A DNA stretch of 64,000 nt from Tamarix chinensis (taxonomy: Eukaryota > Streptophyta > Magnoliopsida > Caryophyllales > Tamaricaceae), in assembly GCA_030549775.1 (NCBI GenBank), contig CM060178.1, positions 72,571,152 through 72,635,151 of the forward strand, read 5' to 3'. This document shows positions 23,154-35,100 of this stretch, one piece after another. The notes under the pieces are model-generated. The model did not search any database and had not been told where the DNA came from. It worked only from the letters and a program-made list of their open reading frames with translations. A program made the translations under genes and the position numbers. Every line of letters starts with the position of its first letter. Within the stretch, counting starts at the first letter, position 1.

Positions 23154-26100
23154 ATGACGCATCAATTGTACGAACCCTACAATCTCCACTACCAGCCTTT
23201 TCACCATCACCAACCAACTCAACCTAGCTTCGGCGACGATTCCGGCATCAAGACCATTTTCGTTTCCGGCCTTCCAGACGATGTCAAAGCGCGGGAAATC
23301 CACAACCTTTTCCGCCGCCGCCCCGGTTTCGATTCTTGTCAATTGAAATACACCGGCCGTGGCAATCAGGTTTAAAATCAATTATTTTGTCTTTTTTGTT
23401 TATCTGTCACTCTATTTCCCTCGTGTATCTAACAAAATTAGTTACGTTCATTTCCATGGTAGTTGAGCTAGTGATGACTTGCATATGTGAGCCAGAGAGT
23501 GAGTTTTTGATTTTGGATAGCAGGATTTGATTTTTTGTATTTTCGATTTATAAAATAGCTTAATGATTTTAGGTTTAAGATTATTTTGAGCTATTATGTT
23601 TGTATGGGACTTTTATTTTAGTAGGGGGATATGAGCAATCCCTAGGGTTGCAAGGATTATGATCGGCTTTGAGAATTTGGTTCAAGGAAATAAATGTCCG
23701 TACTGAAGTTGAGGATTAATCAGGAAAGGGTAGCCAGTGAATTCTGATGCATAGTGGTGGTCCTAACTTCTAAGTGATTCTTCTCTTCGGTTAATTTACC
23801 GGTGTTCTTCATCTTGCACTATGTTCTGCGGTTAGCTTTCATGCAATAGTTTAATTCGGTTGGCGACAGGGAGTCCGTCCCTTTGCCCAGTGCAACAGAG
23901 AAAGCGTGGTTAAATGAAACAATGAAAGAAACACGAAAAACTTATCAGGAGTGTCGTTGTGCTACTAAAGAATTGCTGCCCTGAAGGGATAATCTGGTAG
24001 GACTGTGGTGCAATTTCTTTTCCGTCTTGCCCCCTTGGTTAACACAATAAGCCTTCGGTACGTGCACTCGAAACCGGAAGCTATGGAAATCGGGAAAACA
24101 ATGCCCAAAATCTGATACTTGTTTGAAGAGAGAAAATGATGTGGGAGCAGAGTCACAGAACATAACACCGAGGAAGACGGTTACGCTATTCAGAGCGGGT
24201 GCATGAATATGGGGTATGCATGGCTTCATGCAACGTTTTTTAGCTAGCGTAACGTTTATTTTTAAGTACTAGTTATGGTTATTTACTTTTAGTCAACGTT
24301 TGTTAGCTAGCGTAACATTTATTTTTAAGTACTAGTTATTGTTATTTACTTTTAGTCAACGTTTGTTAGCTAGAGTAACGTTTATTTTTAAGTACTAGTT
24401 ATTGTTATTTACTTTTAGTCAGTTAGTAACTGACTATTAACTAGCTAGTCTTAAGGGAATTAATGCTTTTGGGAGGGAATATGCTTGTAATCTTTTGAGA
24501 AGATGCTCGGTTCCTTGGCTATATAAACCATAGGAAACCGAGTAGAAACACATAACTTGAATAAGAAGAACAACCTTAAGCATTGCTTAAACCCGAATTC
24601 TGTGTAGATTCGTCTCGAAACAAAACCGACTCTGTGTGAACGGTTTTGTTCTCGAAACCTTAATCTTTATTTCTGTGTGGTTTAAAGATTAATTTATCCT
24701 TCTACCTCGTGTTCCATCGTCATCAACCCCTTCGAATCCCCATCATCAACCTCCATACTCCATCCTCATCGAATACTCCCTATAAAATCCATCCAAGTCT
24801 GAAACTCTAACCGTACACGCATCATAAAAGCTTGAGGAGAAGAAATTCGTATGTATATTTTCGTATCTGAAAACAAGAACCAAAGCCCTCTTATATAGAT
24901 AATATGGGAGGTTAAAAGGGGGAAGTAACCATGAGCCATAATGCCGGAGGATCAGTTCCACAAAAACACATTGAAAGACCGTTCAATCTTCCCAGAAAAA
25001 TGGAACGACGAGGAAGAAGTCGGTTGAAGAAAACCGTTTCGAAAAAAATAAAAGTTCAGCAAAAGAAATAAGGTAATGGGACCTATCTGGACCCACACCT
25101 ATGGTCAGACAGCAGGCGCACGCGTGGTCCAAAGTTCAGTCCAAGTCCAGTAACAAAACCCAGCCTAAGCTTTTATCTCAAATAGACCATTGGAAATGTG
25201 GGAATATAAACATCTTCAAAACCAATTCTCCCACCAATGTGGGATATTGGAAAAGGCCATAACTGCATTTTATCATTGTCTTCAACAGTCCTAACTTCTA
25301 AGTGATTCTTCTTGTCAGTAAATGTACCAGCTTCTTCATCTTGCACTATGTTTTGCGGTTAACTTTCATACTATAGTTTAATTCAGTTTGCAGTAGGGAG
25401 TCCGTCCCTTTGTCCACTGCAACAGAAAGATTGATATGCACCGAAGTTAATAGAGCATTAGTTGCTTTTAACTGAATTGACTGTGTTTTTTCATTTTGGA
25501 CGATTATATGGTGCAATGTTAGGCAACTGTCTTTGAAGACCTCTTCTGTCACTTTGTTATCGAGAATGATATGCACTAAAGATAATAAAGCATTAGTTTC
25601 TTTTCACTTTTTTCCATAGTAGAACTGAAGACTGAACAGTGAGTGATGCGTGTACGGTTAGAGTTTTGGACTTGGATGGATTTTGTAGGGAGTATTCGAT
25701 GAGGATGGAGTATGGAGGTTGATGATGGAGATTCGAAGGGGTTGATGACGATGGAACACGAGGTAGAAGGATAAATTAATCTTTAAACCACACAGAAATA
25801 AAGATTAAGGTTTCGAGAACAAAACCGTTCACACAGATTCGGTTTTGTTTCGAGACGAATCCACACAGAATTCAGGTTTAAGCAATGCTTAAGGTTGTTC
25901 TTCTTATTCGAATTGTGTGTTTCTACTCGGTTTCCTATGGTTTATATAGCCAAGGAACCGGGCATCTTCTCAAAAGATTACAAGCATATTCCCTCCCAAA
26001 AGCATTAATTCCTTTAAGACTAGCTAGTTAATAGTCAGTTACTAACTGACTAAAAGTAAATAACAATAACTAGTACTTAAAAATAAACGTTACTCTAGCT

Positions 26101-29100
26101 AACAAACTTTAACTAAAAGTAAATAACAATAACTAGTACTTAAAAATAAACGTTACGCTAGCTAACAAATGTTGACTAAAAGTAAATAACAATAACTAGT
26201 ACCTAAAAATAAACGTTACGCTAGCTAACAAATGTTGACTAAAAGTAAATAACAATAACTAGTACCTAAAAATAAACGTTACGCTAGCTAACAAACGTTA
26301 CATGAAGCCATGCATACCCCATATTCATGCAACCGCTCTGAGTAGCGTAACTGTCTTCCTCGGTGTTATGTTTTGTGACTCTGCTCCCGCATCAGTGAGG
26401 ATATACGTGGATAATGAATCTTTGTTGTACAGCCATTTTTCATTTACTATTAGTGGAGGATGACGTCTATGGCTATCGTTTTCCTTTCTGGGAAAACGAC
26501 TCATATGGTCCAGTATAACCCTCAAATAATGTTGTAAATGCCAATTTAATTTTTCGTTTTTCCTCTCAGAAGCTTGCGTGACTGGAGTTTTTCCTGCTGT
26601 ACTTTATTTATTAAGTTGTTTAAGCTCCCTTAAACATCAAGTATCGTCTCTGTGGCTTCTTGTAGTGCTAGATGATACAGGGAGGCATCCAAGTGATGTA
26701 TTTCAATTGAGATAATTGCATCAAGATATTAGTGCATGATTTGTAAAAAAAAAAGAAAAAAAAAAGAAAAAAAGAAAAGAAAAAGGGGTATTAGTATTCT
26801 TTGTATTTGTCTCCAATACAACTGTGGAAAACTAGCAAACAAGGAGATGCTTTTTCATATGCAATGATTGCCTTAGATCCTTATTTTTATCTTCTTTTTC
26901 TGTTTCCTCTTCTTTTGACATTTTTTCTATTTCTTCATGCTGAATATGGTTGTGATACAGCATTGAGCAAAGAGGCTTCAGCGAGACATTTTACTTCCTT
27001 GATCTTTTGTGTCACATGATTCTGATTTGTTTCTTTTTATAGTATTAGAAAGATATTCATTGTTTAAACTTTAAGAAAACTAATAATTTTGTTGAAGATG
27101 ATGATTTGAATTTTGCCTCTTGGAACCTGTACCATAAAAAAGTAATTTCGGAGAACTGTTGCAACAACTTATCTAGGGCTTATTAATAGGGAGTTCTGTT
27201 AAGATTTGGATGTGGAGGCATATTCTACATTCAAGCCTCTCGCATTATGTCTCTGTCTTCATGAGTCTGGCAGGTATCCTTGTTATTGATATTCAAGAGT
27301 GTGCAAGTGTATCCATCTTTTTTCTCTACATTTATAATTGCAAGGTTATTTGATTCCTTATGTTTAAACCTACAGTAATTGTCAATTTTGAGGAGGCTTT
27401 ATTTATGCAGGTTGTTGCATTTGTGACATTTTTCAGTCATCAATCAGCTGTTGCAGCGCTTCATGCATTAGATGTATGATCAAACTATCCCACACATCAT
27501 AAATGATTTTTTTTTTTTCATTTCAGTTTGAATTTTTCCATGTTAGATGGATAAATGAATGGTTCTGGATATTACTGATATGGAGCTGCCTTTGAAACCT
27601 GAGTACAATAGCCTTTACCAGGAAGTTAGAATGAGAATAATGTGGCAAGCAGACATACTTTATTACAAATATCCAATTTCAATTTTGTACCCGTTTGTCT
27701 CCTCTATATATCTATAGTGTTTTTTTCAGGGTGCAAAGTTTGATCCTCAGACTGGTTCAACCCTGCATATTGAATTTGCTAAATCAAATTCTTGGAGAAA
27801 ACGAAAAACAGGTACCTTTTAGGCCACATGTTTGTGGTTAATATGAACCCTTCCCCAAGCTCCATACATAGTAGGAGCTTAAGCTCCCCTCCCTCTAAAG
27901 GTATAACCATGACACTGATAGACTTTGCCTCAATATAGGTACCGGTTATGTGGTGATTGATAAAAGGAATAAAGTAACAAAAGATGTGCAAGACACATCT
28001 AGTGATGATGGTAATTTGATTTGCAGTTATGTTCTTGGATTGACAATGTCCTTTTTCTTTGTTGATATCAATCACCTGCTGGTTGTTACCCCATGCTCTC
28101 TATCCCCCGAACTCTATAGGCAATGCTTGTTTTTGTGTCATCCAATCTTGTTTATTTGATTCTTTTTCTTTCCTTTTTTCCCCTTAATGAATCATTTCTT
28201 CTGAGGGAAATGCTGTTATATTTGCTATATGCAGGAGATGACGGACATGATAACACATCCAATAATGGCGCTGAAGATGATGATTTGCCTTCAGCAAACT
28301 GGTGGGCTTATCTTTTTTATAAATTATCTGGTTGTTTTCTTTTTTTTTTGCTCTGAAGTTTCTGGTTGAAATCTGCTGTGTTTTCCTGTAGTGACACAGC
28401 AGCTGATCCTGACAGCTCCAATACTAAGGTTAGTGAACAAACTCTAAACTTTTGCATACCTGACCTCCATTTCAGTTTGTTGATCATCAAATATTTCTTG
28501 TTACATGAGATTGATGGATGAGAACTCTGTTTAAGTTGTGCGTGAACTGGTTCAACTGTCAGTTATGATTTAATAACAATTGTTACACGGTTCTATTTGC
28601 AAATATATATTTTTACTTTCATAGCTCTCAAATTAAGTGCCACTTCATGGGGCCTTGCACCTCCTTTGTCTATATGAGTTTTTTTTTTTTTTTTACTCAG
28701 ATTTTGCACTCACTCTTTTTTCTATTTCATAATCTTATGCAAGTATATTTTTCATCCTTTTTGTACAACTTTTGTGGTATTTGCAAGCTGCTTTGTATGC
28801 ATTCAGAGAACTTGGCATGATCTTGTTGTGTTTTCTTTTCTTTGTCTTCTTTTTAGCTATAATGTTTACTGTGGCTGTATCGAAAGACATTCATAGAAAT
28901 TGGAGGATCCTGGTTAATTGTGGTTTTTGTGTCCATTTTCTTATTCCTTTATTATATTCCTGTGCATTTGTATTAACGGGCATCTGACTTATAGATGATA
29001 TGGATAAAAATGAAAAAAGGAGAACTAAAAAAAGTAACCCTTGGGATATTGATAGGAGCTAGCCAAAAATCACCAAGAAAGAACACTCCAGTAGCGCTAG

Positions 29101-32100
29101 TGAAAATCAGACGGTGAAATTGTAATCAGTAAATAGAGTGTTATTGAGGGATTTGATTAGCGAGAGAACATATGTCAGGCATTCGAGGTCCTGACCCCTC
29201 CCATACAATATCTTTCTTTTTCCTCCCTTTCCCTCAGTCCCTCTTGTTTCTCTTAATACCCCTCAATAGCAGATTCCCTGACTCACTAAAACAGAAAAGA
29301 ATGACTCATCAAAATGCATAACAGACTCACATTAACCGACTCCCCATAACAGCAACCCAAACAGATCCTACATTAAAATTACTAAGGACACAAAATGAAA
29401 CGACACACCGCTACTTATCCAGCTCAAATACTCCCTGCTCAGCCCCTTCACCCTTCCTTCCCTTCCTCGCATAGGTAAATTTAATAATTGGCCTATCAAT
29501 ACTCCCCCCTGATGCTTCACCATTTCCTCAAGGTGAAAGGCTGGAAACTTTTGGTTGAGTAGGTCAAATTCTTCCCAAGAAGCTTCAAATTCTGACAGCC
29601 CTTTCAACTTAACTAATACTTCCAACGCACCTTGCTGATTGTGGCGTAAGTTGCATATTGCCTCAAGCTCCACCAGCTGCTCCATATCAGCTGAGAGAAC
29701 AGGAGTGAAAGGCTGTGCATGCATGTTGTTCCCCGCTGCTGGCTTGAGCACGGAGACATGAAAGACCGGGTGGATAGAGGCCGAGTGTGGTAACTTGATG
29801 TGGTAGGCAACCTCTCCCACTTTAGCTTCCACTTGGTGTGGCCCAAAATACCAAGGTGCAAGCTTTTCATTTAGCCACTTGGCTAACGACCTATGCCAGT
29901 ATGGTTTGAGTTTCACAAACACCCAACTACCTATGGCATGTGTTTGCTCCTGATGCCCCTTATCAGCTCGTTGTTTCATTCTGGTTTGTGCGCGTTAGAG
30001 ATGATGCTTTAATTCGTACAAAATTGCATCTCTGTTTCAAAAATCCTGATCCACAGCAAAAAAAGTTGTGCTCCCTATCTCATAACGCAAAATAGGGGGA
30101 GGAGATCTACCATATAGAGTAGTGAAAGGTGTAGTTTATATAGATGAGTGGTAGGAGGTGTTGTACCAAAATTCTGCCTAGGGAATCCACTTTACCAATT
30201 TTCTAGGTTTATCTTTTGTGAAGCAACGCAAGTATATCTTCACACTCCCATTCACCACCTCAGTTTGTCTGTCTGTCTGTGGGTGGTAAGCCAAAATGAA
30301 CTTTAATGAGGAACCTTGTAGCCTAAACAACTCCTTCCAAAAGTGATGTACAAAAACCTTGTCCCTATTTGATACGATGGATCTAGGCACCCCATGTAGG
30401 CGGATGATCTCCTTAATAAATTTGGCTTCCACGGTTTGTGAATTAAAAGGATGCTTCAAGGGAATAAAATGGTGTGTGTTTAATTAGACGTTCCACCACT
30501 ACAAAATTACAATCGTACCCCTCCAAGCTAGGCAACCTTTCAATAAAATCAAGCGAGATATCTTCCCAGACTTGTGGTATTGGTAAGGGTTGCAGTAGTC
30601 TAGCAGGGTGTAAAGCTTGATGTTTATTTTTTTGACATACCGTGCATCCCACCACAAACTCCTGCACGTCCTTTCTCATTCCTGGCTAGTACACCTCTCG
30701 AGCCAACCTATGAAATGTCCCGAGTACCCCCAAGTGTCCCCCTTATTTCAACCCCATGAAATTCTACCTATATTTTTTGCTTCATGGGTGATTGAGTAGG
30801 TATCACTAATTGGTTATTGTACATCAGATTGCCTCGAACCAGGGTGTAGCCACTATGATTCTGCTTGCCTTGTTGTATGCTTTGAATAACAGACCCCAAC
30901 ACTGGATCAGTAGAAACTTCAGATTGAAGAGCTCAAATCACTCACCCATATTGTAGAGAGAGTGGATAGGACCGTTTCTGCTTCTACCTTTGACAATGCA
31001 GCAATGGCTTTGTTTTCACTGCCTAGTTTATACTCGATGACGAACTGATAGCTCCATCAAGCAATAAAATCACAGTTGAGGTCGTAATTGCGGTTGCGGT
31101 CATGCTGTTGTAGTATCGGAGTATCAAAAACGATATTTTATATGTCGTAGTTGTTGCAACATGATTTTTTTTATCAATGAATATTAGGCAATATCGGTAA
31201 ATATTGGTATATATCAACCAATAACCGATATATCGCTGATAAATATGTGAAATTATAAATCCATTGTATATCGTCAATTTTGCATATCGGCCAACCCAAA
31301 ATCTAATAAATATTGCTCAATATCACGTATTGGGACCGATATTTAATTGTATGAGCTCCATAGTTTTGTAACCCACTTCAAATGTTCCTCCGGATTGACC
31401 CGTTGCTCTAGTAAGTACTTTAGACTTTTTTGATCAGTTCACACAGTAAATTTTTTTCACAAAAGATAATGTCTCCATCGTCGTATGGCAAGCACCATGG
31501 CCATCAACTCTCGCTCATAAACTGACTTCCCGAAACTTGACTGAAACACGCTATGGGCCGCTGCCTTTGCGTTAGAACTGCCCCTGTACCCACCCCTGAA
31601 GGCAATTAAATAGCGGTCGCGGTCGCGGTATCGGAGCGTCGCGAACGATAAATTATGCATCGCGGTCGTCGCGGTGTGAATTTTTATTTTTATTTCACCA
31701 TATACACTAATTATCATTTATTGATCATTTGAATATACATATTCAATAAACTAGTATTTTATATCATATAAGAAGTATTAGAGTGAGTCATTATATGCTA
31801 AATTTTTCTAATAACCCTAAATTTACCTTAGAATGAAAAAAGGCATGTTATTTAATAGTAAATGTGAAGATAATAAATAGTAATACTTTATTATAATTTA
31901 ATAGTAACTTGATCTAAGATATATATAGTAAATAAATAAATAAAAATTATCATGCATACTTTTTTCAGTAGAATTAAGAATTCTCAGTAAATCCCCGATT
32001 TATCGGCGATTTACCCCGATTTATCGGTGATATTTTCCGATTTATCGGGATTTAGCGGCGATTTATCGGCCGATTTATGTGAAATTTTAAAACCATAGCA

Positions 32101-35100
32101 TATCGGTAATTTCGCGTCGCGGCTGACCCAAAAACCGCTAAATAGCGGCCGCTACGCTATAGCGGGACCGCTATTTAATTGGATGCGGCCCTGATGCATC
32201 AATCTCCACCACAAAGGGTTCCTTAAAGTCTCTCATCCTCAGAACTGATACTGTGAGCATGGCTTCATTGAGTTCTTCTAAAGCCTCTTGTGCTTCCTCA
32301 TTCCACCTAAAGTTGTCCTTCCTTAACTGGTTTGTGAGGGGGGCTGTAATATGTCTATAATGCTGCACGAACCTCTGATAATAACCTGTGAGTCCTAATA
32401 AACTCCTTAACTCCTTTAGTGACTTCGGCTCCAGCCAATTTCTCATGCTTTGCAGCTTGGAAGGATCGGCAGCTACTCCCTTGTTGGATATAATATGCTC
32501 AAGATACTCCAATTTGGCTCTTCCCAATACACATTTCTTCATGTTCATAGTTAAAGAGTTGGCACGTAGCACTTCAAAGACCCATGTCAAGTGATGGGTA
32601 TGCTCCTCAAAGAATGGACTGTATATCATCAAAAAACACTAATACACATCTTCGAAGGAAGGGTTTAAATACCTCATTCATCAATGCTTAGAAGGTCACT
32701 GGAGCATTTGTAAGTCCAAACGGCATGACCAAAAATTCATAATGCCCTTCGTGCATGCGGAACGCTGTTTTTGGGATATCATTTGGACTTACTTGAATCT
32801 AATGATACGATTTTAAATCCAGCTTCGAGAACACCGCTGTCCCATTCAACTTATCAATCACTGGAATAGGAAACTTGTCCAAAACCATGACTTTATTCAA
32901 TGTCCGATAATCCACACAGAAACACCAACTCCAGTCTTTTTTTCTTCACCAACAACACTGGACTAGAAAATGGACTGTAACTAGATCGGATTATCTCTGC
33001 TGCTTACGTTTCTCCCACTAGCCTTTTGATTTCGTCCTTCTGCACCTATGGATATCTATAGGGGCGTACACTGACTGGTTTGGTGCCCAGTAGCAAAGGA
33101 ATTTGGTGGTCGAGTCTCCTTGGCAGTGGAAGGCCATTGAATTTGCTAGTTACTTCGGGAAATTGTTGTACTAATAAAATTGGGAGGAATGGCTAGGGGT
33201 GGCTGAGTCGAGCCACCTTCAAAATTCAATGCACAACACTCCACCAAAATGCCCTTCCCCCCCCTTACTGTACGGATTAAAGACTTAAGGGACACTTGCT
33301 CTTTACTCAGCTCTGCATCCCCCTCAAGAGTGACGTGTCTTTCCCAACATAAATTTCATCAAATCTTAAGGACAGAAAATCCTCCACTACTTCCACCTCC
33401 TGCAGTGTCGGCAAAACACCTTTGCAATTCCCTAGGTCTACACAGGGTTGCTGGTGCCCATGAGGACTCCATACGAAGCAGTGTTGGTGATTGGTAGTTG
33501 AAGTCGTTCCACCAAGTCTATGGCAACGAAGTTGTGGGTAGCACTACAATCTATTAAAACAATCACCACCTCCCCCTGGATCTTCCCTCTCATCTTCATT
33601 GTCCTGGGTGAAGTGAATCCCACTACTGAATTCATGGATAATTCAGCAGCTTCCTTTGCCGCCTCTTTTTTTATCTGTTAACACTTCATTGATCCCTTCC
33701 TCTATCCTATCACTTCTTACTGTATCGTCCAAGAGTATAACTTGGAGCATTCAATTTTTGCAAACATGGCCAGGCTCAAACTTCTCCTCACACTGGAAGC
33801 ACAATCCATTCTCTCTTCGGCGCAGGTACTTTGCATCTGACGATATTTTGAATCCTGAGCTTCGTTGGCTTACCTGAGATTCTTCAGCTTGGTTATGGAT
33901 ACTCAAGCTTCCAGCTAGTGGTTTTGGCAGAAGAATGGACATTTTTTTTAGGAGAAAGGCATCTAGCTGAGCTCGAGGGTAAAAACTACCTTGGGTTGAT
34001 ATTAGTTTAACTTTGGGCCACTGATTTCGTCCCAAATCCACCTGCTCCCCTTGGCCCACTTCTATTGCTATGAATTATACGATTTTTATTTTCCTCTTAA
34101 CTGAGTTGTTTCCATTATTTCTGCCAGTCCAATGGGCCTTAATAATTTGACCTCAGCCCTCACTGCCAGCTTCAGCCTATTCAGGTAGGTACTCTCGAGG
34201 ACCTACTCTGTCATTCATCCCTCCAACGGAGCAGTTAATAGCTCGAACAACTCCAGATACTCCTCGACCGACGATTGTCGTCTAATTGCCAAGAACTCCA
34301 GATACTCCTCACTGACTTCGTGTTTTGACCGGAATTGAGTGAGGAATACTTCCCAAAATCTCTTCCAGGTAGTGAATTTCTTCCTCTCCTCCACATACTG
34401 AAACCAAGCCAATGCTCTTCCCTCCATTACCACTGCTACCGCTTCTAATCATTCACCTTCAGTGAATTGGTTAATGTTGAAGTATCTCTCAGCGCAAAAT
34501 AATCATCCATCAGGGTCAGCTCCATTGAAGACTGAAAACTCTAACTGCCGGGTTGGGCAATACTCCATGCGTTGCACTTCCTGTCGGTTTTCCTCTGCTC
34601 TGGGTGAATTTGCATCCACTTCCTCCGTTTTCTGCATTTCCATATTTCTCAAAGATGATGTGCCTCCCTGAACCATCAGTTGATCCAGCCTGCTTAACAC
34701 CTCGGTCATCATCCTCTCTAACTGAGGTATCTTCCCTCTATCGCTCTTAATAGCATTGATCTCCTTCTGCCATTCCTCTTGTACCACAGTCATTTTCTCT
34801 TTGAGCAACCCCATTCTCTCCTCTATAACCGCCACTTTCTTTTGGGCCATCTCCTGCGGTCTCGAGCCTTGCTCTGATACTAAAATGATAGGAGCTAGCC
34901 AAAAATAACCAAGAAAGAACACTGCGGTAGCACTAATGAAAATCAGACAATGAAATTGTAATTAGTAAATAGAGTATTATGGGGGGATTTGATTAGTGAG
35001 AGAACATGTGTCAGGCATTCGAGGTCCTGACCCCTCCCATACAATATCTTCCCCCCCCCCCTTTTTCCCCTCAGTCCCTCTTGCTGCTCTTAATACCTCT

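Larger units (their letters stand above)
23763..25425 (+). repeat. Direct duplication inside intron 1 (about 135 bp per copy)
   Basis: TCCTAACTTCTAAGTGATTC starts at 23761 and again at 25288. Both copies run through CTTCATCTTGCACTATGTT and GGGAGTCCGTCCCTTTG to a GCAACAGA(GA)AAG end, at 23761-23895 and 25288-25425. The segment between holds the plus-oriented solo LTR and minus-oriented LTR-like DNA. Confidence 0.8.

Noticed and set aside
23945..24229. Minus-strand open frames in intron 1
   Set aside because: They lie in LTR-like DNA and overlap each other; no domain.
28123..28356. Plus-strand frame running through exon 5 of the RRM gene
   Set aside because: Only 28235-28301 fits the splice phases; the rest is intron read-through.
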